Shown here: one piece after another, positions 1 through 10,970 of the stretch
Position numbering within the stretch: position 1 is the first letter of the stretch
Layout: each line of letters starts with the position of its first letter
NCBI GenBank assembly: GCA_947561395.2
Contig: OX387182.1
Span: 42,897,949-42,961,948, forward strand
Length of the DNA stretch: 64,000 nt
Direction: 5' to 3'
Origin: Buxus sempervirens
Lineage: Eukaryota > Streptophyta > Magnoliopsida > Buxales > Buxaceae
Notes under the pieces: generated by a model
Databases searched by the model: none
What the model was told of the DNA's origin: nothing
The model's input: only the letters and a program-made list of their open reading frames with translations
Position numbers and translations under genes: made by a program

Positions 1-2269
1 GGCATCTTAGTGTCATTCAATTTGTGCCTACATGTGCCTTGATATACAGATAATCCATTTAATAGCAATCATGTAATCAATATTATCACTTATTATCTAG
101 GATGTTTACATATATACTCATGGCCACATCTAACTCTATAGGTTTCCCATATAGGTTAGGCATCCAACCCGATTCCCCTTGGTATTGGGCATCCTAAAGG
201 CCGATTCCCCTTGGTGCTGGAATTCAATACAATCATCGGCCTCAAGTCGGAATCAATAAAACCTCGGCCTCTAGCCGGAATCAATAGAATCAACATATAA
301 TGAGACAACAGTATCAAGAACAACAGGCCATGGCATACATATATATATATATAAACATTCCCATTTAAGTTTATGGATCCATTCCTTAAGGGTTCATTAT
401 GCTGATGTGTTCATTATCCAATTCACAACAAGTGTAACAATAAAGAACACAATTATAACATTCAAGTATCCAAGCTTGAGTGGAGGATGCTAGTTCTCTA
501 TCTCCAAGTTGGGAGGAATAAGGGTCCACTACCCCAACTGAGATGAACTGCTCACAACACAACAAGATTTACTGGTCAGTTACTCATATCAATACCTCAT
601 GCCACTAGCATGGAAAATGCTCAAGGGTAGCCCATGGCCTTACCCGAGTCAATCTTGGGCCACTGCCCTCTGCTCAATACATCTCAATTTCATTGAGGCC
701 ACTGCCCCCCTTTCAATTTCAATAACCATGGGCCACTGCCCTTTTTGGTTTCATGGTGGTACAAGCCATGGGCCAAAGCCCTTATTGTGGTGTAAATGTA
801 ATACGGGCCACTGCCCTTCACTCTATGTGTAAGATACCAGGCCGAAGCCCATTTGGTCATGAGTGGTGTACTCACATTGATGGTCATTGGTAAAGGTTTG
901 GTTTTCTAGCAATTCTACGTTTCATGATCCACTTGGCAATCTATGCCTCAATCCTATTGAATTTATGCAATTTGAATTTTGTCCTTGTATTCAACTTCCA
1001 TAAGTTATTTGGAAGGAAATTGAAGTGGTGGAATCACTTTACCCCACTTCTATAACGATCTCGAACATAAACTCTCTATAAGACCTATTCTAGCAAAACT
1101 TACCCAAAAGCTTTATACTTGGAATTTGGTGATAACTCCCGTTAGATCACTTCCTAAACACCTAACTCTCCCTTTTACATGGGTTGGATTCACATAAAAT
1201 CAATCTCTAGTTCAATCTGGGCAAAACTCAAAAATATGGAAAATCTAGTATGGACGCTCGATAGGTCGCTCGAGCCTACTTCGAGCGGCCAGAAATATGC
1301 TCTCGGGTTCTCTCTGTTATGACAATCGCTAAAACAGTCGCTCGAGCATCGCTCGAGCGGCCGTGCCTTACAGCTCTCCCTAAACTATCGCGCTATGCCG
1401 TGCTAGAGCGGTTGCTCAGGCGGCTGGGCTCTTTGACAGCTCGTGAAATCTGAACTTTTGGGGATTTCGATCTTTCTCAAGTCTCACCTATTCTAGGTGT
1501 TTTTTTGGGCTCAAAATCACTCCTAGCATGTGTAGAAATCTATTGCCCACAAAACCCCTCAACGAAATCCCTCCCATTTGCCCTAGGACTCATTTTCACA
1601 TCTCAACCCTAACATTCATCTAAACATGCAATTTTGGCCGAAATTTGAAAACAAGGGAGGGGTGGTGTTGCTTACCTCTTGCAAACACTTAAGCAAGCCT
1701 TCTTTCTTCCAAATCAACCCACAAACAGCACTCTTGGTTGCTCTTTAGTTGGTGCTCCACAAATCTTCAAGAAAAGTTCCAAACGAAAATGGTTCTTGGA
1801 GGTTTCCTTCTTTTCTTGCAAGCTAACACTTCCAATGAGTTGGAAATGGTTGGGGACGAAAATGGGAGAAGATGATGAAGGAAATGGGCAAGGGGAAGAA
1901 GAGGAAAGGAAGAAAGGGTTTGGGAAAAAGGGGTTTGGTCGTGAATGGGCTTTTCCCCTTTTGTTTTCTCACTTAAATCAAACTCCCCACAACACATAAA
2001 TTACAAGTTTGCCATTCCTCCCTTCAAACACCAAAGTTATTTCACCTTTGCCACTCCACCTCCTATTGCACAATACCAACCAACACTTAGTCATTTTTCT
2101 CACAATAACAAATTTTATTTAACCAAATAGAGATTACTCACCTTCACAGGTCACTGTCGCTCGGGGCTTAGCCACTTTGGCTGGCTTCCCGCTTGGGCTC
2201 CTCCAACTTCTCCTACACATCAAGCTCACTGGTTAGGGTGTGCTAGGGATATTGGAGCGGAGTTTTACA
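1..2269 (-). mobile_element. Family E LTR, reverse, left end outside window
   Basis: This is the reverse complement of the complete family E LTR at 35436-37158, but longer. It ends at 2269 with GGAGTTTTACA, the inverted LTR start, followed by the possible TSD copy GTATT (2270-2274). Read on the minus strand, it holds a splice-donor-like leader near 1670, a zone of reiterated GCTCGAGC words (1260-1440), and a run of GGGC..GCCC mini-hairpins (620-850). The segment 960-1530 is mostly absent from the forward copy, so that copy is probably a deletion derivative. No PBS or coding region is visible. Confidence 0.75.
620..850 (-). repeat. GGGCCACTGCCC mini-hairpin array of family E
   Basis: About seven copies of a GGGC-NNNN-GCCC hairpin (for example GGGCCACTGCCC, GGGCCAAAGCCC, GGCCGAAGCCC) lie 30-60 bases apart. 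The stem is constant and the loop varies (CACT, CAAA, CGAA). The same array is at 35845-36000 in the forward family E copy and, weakly, at 6240-6295. Confidence 0.7.
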
Positions 2270-2544
2270 GTATTCATGATCACATCTAACTCCACTAATT
2301 CCACGTGGTGGGTTAGGCATCCAACACCGATTTCCCTTGATGTTAAGCATCCACACACCAATTCCCCTTAACTTTGGGCATCCACACTGATTCCTCGTAA
2401 TGGTGGGCATCGGCCATCGATGTTGCTTGGTGCCGAGATAAACAAGATGATACAAGAAACCATAGTAACACGGTCATAGCACTATATACGAACTTATCCA
2501 CTTAAGATTTATGGATCCATAACTTAAGGTTTGTTCATTATGCA
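2270..2544 (-). mobile_element. Family E-like reverse LTR, left fragment
   Basis: This matches 121-420 of the neighbouring family E LTR (reiterated GGCATCC words, then ATGGATCCAT and TTCATTATGC) and continues at 6164 beyond the inserted family A LTR. It is part of the older host LTR. Confidence 0.6.
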
Positions 2545-2920
2545 TGTAGCGCCCCGGAACCGAGTCTGCCCTATCACGGCACCGACCCATCCCCAAGCCC
2601 TACTGAATGGCCCAAAAGAACCTAATTAGTATAATCAACCTGGGCAATTACAAAGTAATCATCAGAGTGCATAAGCAATCAGAAGCATGGAATAAAAGTT
2701 TCCATCTAACAAAAGGTCACATGTATAATAACTCCAAAAGATAAGATATTTATGTGTACAAAAGACAACTAAGATCTCACCATCACTATCTCTCACATGA
2801 ACATTCACATACAAGGGTGATAATCTAAAGATAACTCTCAAGTTTATAAGTCCAAAAAGAATATTTACATCCCATTTACAATTCCCCAGAACAAAAATAC
2901 AGCATCACTAAAGAATCCTA

Positions 2921-3000
2921 CTATGGGTGGTAGTAGTCCTCGGGCCTGTACTTAAGCTCACCCTCAACTTCTACCTCAGTACGTGGCTCACCAGGAGGAT
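2921..3000 (-). other. LTR micro-exon (family A)
   Basis: On the minus strand GTTTTCAG abuts an open frame that begins DPPGEPRTEVE and ends YRPEDYYHP before TAG at 2921-2923. The conserved hairpin (TGGGAC-TTTC-GTCTCA on the minus strand) is at 3033-3048, about 35 bases before the acceptor. The start and end motifs recur in other LTR families. Splicing is inferred. Confidence 0.5.
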
Positions 3001-3379
3001 CTGAAAACAAATCAGGAAAAACAAAGCACGCATGAGACGAAAGTCCCAGAAAGCAACAAACATGCATGACTAGAAGCAATTTATGCAATTTTATAACATC
3101 ATGATAATATTCACAAATATAAAATGTAAATCTCATGTCAAAGTATCTCAATCGGATAACACATGAAATCGGTTGAATAAAAGCAATCAAATACTGCAAG
3201 CATGTCTTGTTAGGACTAATGGATTAGCGTGTCTCTAAATTAGATCAATGACCACAGTCCATTTGCCACCTACACGACTTACAGAGAGAAGTCTAGCTAG
3301 GGACATCTCAGCAAGCGGAGCACCCACGTATAGGCTGGCAAGTGATAACCAAACCAATAATCAAGGCCAAGTGGAATAC

Positions 3380-3496
3380 CCCATTCACTGCTGAATCATA
3401 CCATATGAATCACAAGAACATCCCACCGATACCCCATGACGAGTGATCGTCGCAGCACCTCTACCCCAAGAGGGCCTCACTGATACCCCACAGTGG
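3380..3496 (-). repeat. Hairpin array with constant core, family A
   Basis: On the plus strand three hairpins share the core ACCCCA: CCTCT/AGAGG (3458-3473), CACTG/CAGTG around ATACCCCA (3478-3495), and GTGGA/TTCAC around ATACCCCA (near 3381-3400, one G-T pair). The stems differ and the core does not. Confidence 0.6.
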
Positions 3497-5156
3497 AAAG
3501 CTATATGGATAAGGACATTAAAACTAACAAGCCAACACTAACACACTGACTAGACTCACTGTGGATCCACACTATGAACAATGTCAAATTAGACAACTCA
3601 CAAATTAAACCCAAACCGTTCAAATCCATAAGTAAAATCAATGCTCAAACGAGGTCGAATTCCCCATCCACTGCTAAATCATAACATATGCCAAAGTGCA
3701 ATTCCCCATCCACCGCCAATAAAACCATAGGCCAAGAGCCTTGTTAAATCACATAAAAGTTTTTCAACCTCACTTTCATAAATCCAAATCAAGCAAAACG
3801 AATACCATAAAATCCTCAAAATACATATTGATGAGTGGGATAGTCTTAAGATTCTCAATAAAGTCACCATACCAAAAATCAATCGATTCTGAGACAAAAA
3901 GTTTTTGACCTTGAAGAATATTCTAAGTCTGGTTAAAAACGTTGACTTTTTTGGATATATGATTTTTCTAGACAAATATACGGGAGTTTCGGGCTCAAAT
4001 GCTAGTTGTAGTCTAAGGAAGGGTAGGCAAAATTTTTGTAAATTATGGGCTTTTGAATCACTCATTTGGGTATCAAAGTCAAAAAGTGGTTTTTGATGAA
4101 AATTAGGCAAAACTGGAATTTTAGGCATGAATTAAAAAGTTGACTTTTTATTGGTAAGGAATTAAGTCTTGGGAGTATTTTTAATGGTTCCAAATGAGGG
4201 GTAAAACCTTATTTACATGTAAAGACTTAAGTAAATAGAAACATAAAATACACATGACATTTACTTTCATGTAACAAGGGTGCTATGTAGGAGGTTTATG
4301 TTTTTGGGAAAACGTTGGGAAAGAAAATGGTGAAGAGCTATCAAAATAGGACCCACAATTAGCTTTCACGATTAATCGCCCCTAGCGATTAGCTCCTACT
4401 ATTAGGTCCGCGATTAGTTGCCGACCTAATCCTAATTTGTGATTAGCCTTGTAATTAATCGCTGAGACTAACCTGTCCCTAACAGAGACTATTTTGGGGG
4501 GTTTTGGCTCAGGATTAATCGCCACCTCGGGTTTTCAAATATTTTTGGTTATTTTTAACACCAAACTCATACAAACCATATCTAACCTTTCAAACACCAA
4601 ATGGGATGATCATAAAACATCCCAACATACTTAAAAACACCTTCCACAACAGATATTTATCCCAAATCCACATGAACATGAATCCAAAGCATGAAACCTC
4701 ATTTAAAATACCAAACTCAAATCCAAATCTAAAATATGATCAATGTCAGTTGGAAATCCATAACAAAGCAATAGAAAACTAAACAAGATTGTTATAAAAC
4801 CAAAACCCTACAAATTTTTTAAGCAAAAACCAACATGCAAGATCTTCAATTCAATCAAACCCTATAGAGAAAATACGAAGTTTTACAATACATTTTGGTT
4901 TGAAGGATTTGCTATTTACTTGTTTGATGGAGAAGCTTACTTCTCTTCAATCTCTTCTCTTCTTCTCCTTCTTTTCCTTCTTCTCCTTCTTCTTCAAGCT
5001 TTCAAGCAAGCTCCACTCTTCTCCTTGTTATATACGTTCAATACAAGAGAAAGGGGTTCTCAAAACACTTAGAATATTAACTAGGGCATCCTTTTATATG
5101 CCCTACTTTTGATCTTTCAAATTTGCCCATCAACGCCTTTATTTCACTAAAAACTT

Positions 5157-5715
5157 AGGGTGTACATAAGGCATACTAGGGGGTACCTTAGTGTTACATA
5201 GAGGTACTTTAGTGATATTTGAGGGGTACCTTGGTATTTGAAGGGGGTTTAACTTAGTTATTCAAAGGGTTATACTTTAGGTATGTTTGAGGGGTGTACC
5301 TTAGTTATACAAGAGGGGTACCTTAGTTATAGAAGAGGTGTACCTTAGTTATACAAAGAGGGTACCTTAGTTATATAAGGGGAGTACTTTAGTTAAACAA
5401 ATGGGGTACCTTAGTTATATTGGGGGGAGTACTTTAGTTATACAAAAGGGATACCTTAGTTATATAAGGGGGTGTACCTTATGTAAAACATGGGGATACC
5501 TTAGGCAATACAAGGGTTGTACCTTAAGTAATACAAGGGGTACTCTAGGTAATAAAAGGGGAGCACCTTAGGCAATACAAGGGGTGTACCTTAGGTATAC
5601 AAATGGGGTACTTTAGGCAACACAATGGGATGCCTTAGGTATACAAGTGGGGGTACCTTAGGCAACATAAGGGGATACCTTAGGTATACAAGTGGGATAG
5701 CTTAGGCAAAAATGA
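5157..5715 (-). repeat. TACCTTAG minisatellite of family A LTR
   Basis: About 20 imperfect units of 22-28 bases are built on GGTACCTTAG(T/G)TATAC. The same satellite appears inverted near 8040-8158, 10971-11793 and 14293-14375 in the forward family A LTR. Units end in G-runs of different length. Confidence 0.85.
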
Positions 5716-6163
5716 TCTAGAAGTGTTGCAATTTGAGTTTGCGCTCAAAACAAGAAATCTAGAAATTTGTATTGGACGCGCGAACATTAAAGTTGGATGT
5801 TCGGGCGTTAAACCTTTATCAAATGGTTTCTACAGGATTTAGCACAATGTGCAATTAACGCGCAATTCAAGGTTCTCATGTCAAGGCAAATTTTCACATT
5901 TTAACTTCAATTTTTCAGAATTTGATTTCCAATTCACTAAAACTACGTTGAGGGTATCTTAGCTAATTGAAATTAAACATAACATTAACTAAGCTTACCT
6001 TAATAACCTTCAATAAGGTTCAATTTGATTTCCCTAAATCCTCAAGCATGATCCACATTCACCTCATCTTCATAACACAAGTACTTAATTAGTTTAATAA
6101 TCCCACTTTAATTAATTAAAATTTGTTATTAATATATAATTAGGGTCGGTGTTTTAGAATGTA

Positions 6164-7618
6164 ATATCCTTAAATTCATCAAGCTGGTTACATTTAACCA
6201 AAATTGTAACTCATGCCACTCACTCATATACAACAAAGGGTAGCTTCATAGTCTTACCCTTTTTTACTTGGGCCAATGCCCTTTTATCATCTCATCACAT
6301 GCTACACAAGCAATTAATAACAACAATTCATTTTCATGAGTTCATTCCATATGTAAAGATCATTTCATGGTAATAAGTCAAACATTATCCACATACACTA
6401 ATTTGGGCAAACTATACCCTAATTCATTAAGAATATTCATAAAATTTCTTTGGCTTTGATTCTCCACTTCCAAGGATCATTTGGAAGGTATTCCAAGTGG
6501 TGGAATCAAAATATACTCTTTTATAATAATCTAGAACCAAAAATCTCTACAAAACCTAGTTTAGTAAAATGTGCCTAAACTCCTGATTAATTTGAATTTT
6601 GAGATAATTCCAGTGCAAACACTTCCTAAATACCTAAATCCTATTTTTACATAGGTTGGATTTGAATAAAGATCAATCCATAGTTGAAATCACCTCAAAA
6701 TCCCCAAAATTATACAAACTATGCACAGTGCTTGCCATCGCGCTTAAGCGTTGGGTTGGGCGCTTGTTTTTGGGTTGTTTTTCCTACGGGCACCTACAAT
6801 CACACATGAGCGTGGGGTTGGGTGTCCACTTGACGCTTGAGTCAGCACAATTCTCGTGAAAACTCGCTACTCTCGGATTTTGAATTTTAGAAAATCACAA
6901 GCGGGGCATTCAACATTGCACTCGAGCGGCCACACGCGCCTGGTAGTTCTGGGTTTGGACAAGATGGGTGCTGGCATAGCTCTCGAGCTCCATGCCAAGC
7001 ACCCTGGCGATTTTCCCATGTCACGAATCTCACGTGATTTTTGTGTGGTTATTCTCAAAACTAAACCATTTACTAATGTTTTTAGCTATCAAATCCTCAT
7101 GGAATGAGCTAATAATTAGCATCTTTCTAACCATTCACACATGCCCATTTCATTTGCAAATAAATCAAGAAAACACAAATGCCCTAATTCCAAGTCCTTT
7201 TACAAATCAAGAAAACAATAAGGTTTTGGTTGGAAGGGTGTTGCTTTTATGATTCAAGCAAGATCCAACACTTTGCTCCCAAATGCCACTCACGATCAAC
7301 TCACTCTTGAGCTCCTTGGAGAATTTTCCACGATCCTCTAAGCTTTCACCAACAAGAAAATCCAACACAATGCAAACCCCCAAGCCCTCAATCTTTCCTT
7401 CACTTTATCAACAATATTTCCGCAAGCTTGCTCAATGAAGGAAGGCAAATGGGGAAGAGAAGAGAGAGTAGGGAGGAGAGGGTGTGGAGAGAGCAAGGAT
7501 TGTTTCATACGTATGGGGGCAAAACCCCTCTTTCATATTTCACATTCTCACTTCCACATACTAAAATGTCAAGTTTGCCCTTCTCTCATAAAACACACAA
7601 AATTACAACCATTCCACT
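6164..7618 (-). mobile_element. Family E-like reverse LTR, right fragment
   Basis: This continues the host LTR split by 2545-6158. It aligns by eye with 800-2090 of the left family E LTR, including the phrase on fitting width around 6470-6510, a diverged word zone (6720-6990) and a purine-rich tract (7430-7500). It is cut at 7618 where the forward family A LTR begins. No long coding frame is credible. Confidence 0.6.
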
Positions 7619-8158
7619 TGTAAAACCCCAACCTGGATTATATTTTAATTATTAAGCTTAATTATCTAAAGTAGGATTATTAGACTAATTAAGTACTTGT
7701 GTTATGAAGATGCGGTAAATGTGGATTATACTTAAGGATTTGGGGAAATCAAATTGAACTTTATTGAAAGTTATTAAGGTAAACTCAGTTAATATTATTT
7801 CTCAATTTCCATTGGCTAAGATACCCTCTAATTAGTCCTAGTGAATTGGAAATCAAATTCTGAAAAATTAGAGTTAAATGTGAAAAATTAAACTTGATGT
7901 GTGAACCTTGAATTGCGCGTTGAACTAAATCCTGTAGGAACCCTTGATAAAGGCTTAATGCCCGAACGTCCAACTTTAACGTTTGCGTGCTCAGTACAAA
8001 ATTTCCAGATTTCTTGATTTTTGCCCAGACTCAAATTGAAATACTTCTAGATCATCCTTGTACCCTCAATAAATACCAATTTGAGCCAATTACACCTAGA
8101 GCATACCCGCAAGTAAACCTAATGTACACTATCTCATATGTACCTCAAAGTACACCTA
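7619..8158 (+). mobile_element. Family A LTR, forward, segment 1
   Basis: The LTR starts TGTAAAACCCCAACC at 7619. The next 500 bases are the inverse of 5715-6158 in the reverse family A LTR, including TACTTGTGTTATGAAGATG. The minisatellite begins near 8040 and is interrupted at 8159 by a solo LTR. Segments 2 and 3 are at 10971-11793 and 14298-15965. Confidence 0.8.
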
Positions 8159-8526
8159 TGTAAAACCCCAGTTTTGAGTAGGAAAATATATATATATAAA
8201 ATAAAAATAAAAAATAAATAAATTAACAATAACAGTAATAAAAATAAACAAATAATAATAGTAGATAAAAATAAAAATATATGCAAGAGTATGAACATAT
8301 GGATTTATGGACAGGTTAAATCAAATTTGTTTTTGTTAGAAATTGGTGGTCATTAGTTGTCAAAGAGAATGAAGTGGAATATTAATATGTAAGTCATATT
8401 CGAACTTAAAATACGGCAGTAAGTAAAAATTAGTCAATACGTAAAACCCGGGAAAGCCCTACCTTAATAAGGGGTATAAAGGGGATTCCGAGGGTAAATG
8501 GTGAACTAGGTTAAACCCTCACGGTG

Positions 8527-8534
8527 TATAAATA
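8527..8534 (+). promoter_or_regulatory. TATA box of family C LTR
   Basis: TATAAATA lies 368 bases inside the LTR with a leader of typical length before the donor-like site. A comparable box is at 12118-12125 in the related LTR. Confidence 0.6.
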
Positions 8535-9089
8535 GGTAACTGATATAAAAATTTTCGGGGATTTGGGGGAAGGTGGCTGCTCTGAAATTAGGGCGGCTAC
8601 TGTGGCGATTAGGGTTTCGCTAGGAAGAGATGAGAACCGCGAGAGCTACAACTGGATTAGTGGAGTCGGAGATCCAGATTTCAGTGGGTTTTTCCTCTCG
8701 CAAGCAGGGGATCAGTTCGGCGACCTTCGCATCCACGCGCGCAGCCGGAAGTCATGCTCGGCCGGTTGTGGAATAAGCTTCTGTTCTGGGATTAAGCGTA
8801 TACTTGTGAGTAGCACTGATTTACAACTGGGTTTTGTGTTTGATGTTTTCGTGGGCTTATTCTTATGCATGGTTTGTATTTTAAGCGATGTATGAGTTTT
8901 CTGGTTTTCTGGAATGACCTGAAACAGAGTCGGAGACCGAAATTTATCTTGAAATTAAATGTAGTTAGATTAAATCCAAATATGTTTGGGAGTCTTCTGG
9001 GAGTACTAGGAGGGTATTGGAGCAATAACAGACCGAAACAAACCAGCCAGAGATATAGATCTCGAATTTACAGAGAACTGGAAACCGCA

Positions 9090-9355
9090 GGGGGTATCCG
9101 CGAACCCGGCGCCCACTGCCGCTCACCTCTTAGCTAGACGCCCCGTTAAAATTCGACTTACCGCCGAGCTCGCGTGAACCTGGCGCTCAGCTCGCGTGCA
9201 CCCGAAAACCGGCCGCTCGGCTCGCGCGAACCTGGCGCTCAGCTCGCGCCTATCTCGTGCTCACCTAGCGTCGAGTGAGCGGAAGCAACCTTTTACCCTA
9301 ATTTTCTTACCGCCGACCGACTTCCACCTGGCGCTCACCTCAGGAAGTGAGCGCC
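9090..9355 (+). repeat. Reiterated GCGCTCACCT word zone, family C
   Basis: GC-rich words CTCGCG, GCTCACCT and ACCGCC repeat irregularly and contrast with the AT-rich flanks. The equivalent zones are 12830-12950, 19420-19700 and 50440-50720. The zone lies between the donor-like and acceptor-like sites, so it would be intronic. Confidence 0.7.
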
Positions 9356-9960
9356 TACCATATTTTACTTACTGAAATGGAAATCTGAATTAGCCAAGAG
9401 TAATTGGGTGTCTTAGGGGTTAAACCACTTCACTATTCACTTGTTTGGGAACTTTGGGATCTACTTTGCCTATGAAATTATTAGAGGAAAATTTAGTTAA
9501 CTTCTTAAAAGCTTCCAAGTTGAATTTAGGTTATCTATGAGTGTTGTGCCGGATGCCAAACCACTAAGAGTTACCAGTTACATTCACTCTGTTTTATACA
9601 CTATTTTGATTGAGGAGTTATTCTATTCTGGTTTCACGTGTTTGGAAACTGTAAATGTGTTGTGAGGATTTCCTTGGTATGAATGAATTGAGTTTTGTTT
9701 CCGAATGGCATGTGTTACGAAAATGAGAAAATGCTGAAAGTACTTGAGATACTGCTTGGTCCAGAGGGACAGGTGATGAACTGTGATGGGTTTTACATGA
9801 TGTGGAATGAATGGTTTTTCTTTGATATTGGTATTGGGATTATACGATGTTTTACTGTTTTGGTCTAGCTTGTCCTGGATCCAGAGTCTAAGCTTAGTAA
9901 TGTAATGTTATTTGTTGGTTGTTAGAATTGCATGGCCTTGTGTGTTGCCACGACCGGTGT

Positions 9961-10095
9961 AGAGCAGCCAGAAACCCTGAGTAGGCCTGGTTGTCAATGC
10001 AGAAACCCTGAGTAGGCCTGCATTGGATGACGAAACCCTGAGTAGGCCGTCATTTCAGAGTTTCCGAAACCCTGAGTAGGCCGGAACTGTGTACA
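9961..10095 (+). repeat. Stem-variable hairpin array, family C, cluster 1
   Basis: Four units carry the core GAAACCCTGAGTAGGCC. Flanking arms are AGCCA/TGGTT, CAATGCA/TGCATTG, ATGAC/GTCAT and AGTTTCC/GGAACT (one bulge). The core is constant while the arms change yet stay complementary. Confidence 0.85.
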
Positions 10096-10267
10096 TGGAG
10101 GTGTGGAGTGTCTACTTGGCATGTTTAATTTATCAACTAAACAATAGTCATGACATTGACCAATGTTGGTATTTGATTTTGTTTGACGTGATATGTTTTA
10201 TTCGCTGGTTTGTTGGTATTTATGGTTCATGGAATATTGTTTACCGATTATTGAGTATTGTACCTCC

Positions 10268-10395
10268 CGCCGGTGTAGAGCAGCCAGAAACCCTGAATAG
10301 GCCTGGTTGTCAATGCAGAAACCCGGGGAGTAGGCCTGCATTGGATGACGCAGTCATTTCAATATCCGAAACCCTGAGTAGGCCGGATATACATT
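10268..10395 (+). repeat. Stem-variable hairpin array, family C, cluster 2
   Basis: A second cluster begins with the same CCGGTGTAGAGCAGCC lead as cluster 1, so it is a duplication. It has CAATGCA/TGCATTG around a core with a CGGGGAG variant, and a new stem ATATCC/GGATAT. A duplicate of it lies at 21155-21285. Confidence 0.85.
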
Positions 10396-10713
10396 TGGAG
10401 GCGTGGGCATGGTTATGAGAAGACTTTGTGTTATATGATATTGGTATATCTGGAATTATATCTTGAGATACGAAATTATGGTTAATTGCTATGTTGTTGT
10501 CAGCTAATCATTATTTTATCGATGGTTTCGGGATTGAAAACGGATTTTTATTGCTTGATTTACCTGATGGTTTTCCGCATTGATATGAATTGGATTATTG
10601 AAGTTTAGTCGGATTATTCGGAATATGTGTGTTATCATCATTGTATATGGTTTATAACCGTGGCATGTTTTAGAACTGAAATAAATGTATTTGTGCATGC
10701 ATGTGCTGCTCAC

Positions 10714-10783
10714 TGGGATATTCGTATCTCATTCCGTATTGTTTTGTTTTGTTTTCAGCTGCTCCTGGAGAGGACGATACTTG
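10714..10783 (+). other. UUCG hairpin and truncated micro-exon
   Basis: TGGGATA-TTCG-TATCTCA (10714-10731) is followed by GTTTTCAG and a short frame APGEDDTCR then TAG. The PGEDD start matches the micro-exons of other families, but the EDYYYP end is lost. Confidence 0.5.
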
Positions 10784-10970
10784 CAGGTAGTTACTTGGTC
10801 ATGTGAGTTTTATTTTAGTTTGGGGAATATTTTAGCGCACTCTGTTATATAGCTACTGTTGTATTCATGTTTTTCCTTCACTCTGATATTGCGATCCTGT
10901 GTTTTATAATAACCTCTGGAGACGAGTTATGGGTTTTTCATGTGACTCGGATCCGGGGCGTTACAACCTA

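Larger units (their letters stand above)
2545..6158 (-). mobile_element. Family A solo LTR, reverse
   Basis: The element starts TGTAGCGCCCCGG at 2545 and ends GGTGTTTTAGA at 6158, a one-base variant of GGGGTTTTACA. The flanks are ATGCA (2540-2544) and ATGTA (6159-6163), a TSD with one mismatch. Read on the minus strand it contains, in order, a tandem TACCTTAG minisatellite, a leader, a zone of reiterated GCGATTAATCGC words (4330-4520), a roughly 450-base module shared with other LTRs (3830-4280), hairpins with core TGGGGTA (3380-3500), the conserved short hairpin (3033-3048), a splice acceptor and a micro-exon. No internal region is present, so it is a solo LTR. Confidence 0.85.
8159..10965 (+). 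mobile_element. Family C solo LTR
   Basis: The LTR begins TGTAAAACCCCAG and ends ATCCGGGGCGTTACA. A perfect TSD ACCTA flanks it (8154-8158 and 10966-10970). A TATA box (TATAAATA, 8527-8534) lies about 370 bases in, a donor-like GTGAGTAGCAC is near 8815, and a zone of reiterated GCGCTCACCT words fills 9090-9350. Two clusters of GAAACCC..GGCC hairpins follow (9961-10090, 10268-10395), then the UUCG hairpin (10714-10731) and an acceptor at 10758. No internal region is present, so it formed by LTR-LTR recombination. Confidence 0.92.

Noticed and set aside
4300..4520. Possible tRNA or 5S rRNA gene in the GCGATTAATCGC region
   Set aside because: No internal promoter boxes or cloverleaf; it is the reiterated word zone of family A.
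9961..10395. CRISPR-like array (constant repeats with varied spacers)
   Set aside because: Spacers are self-complementary arms, units are few, and the context is a plant LTR.
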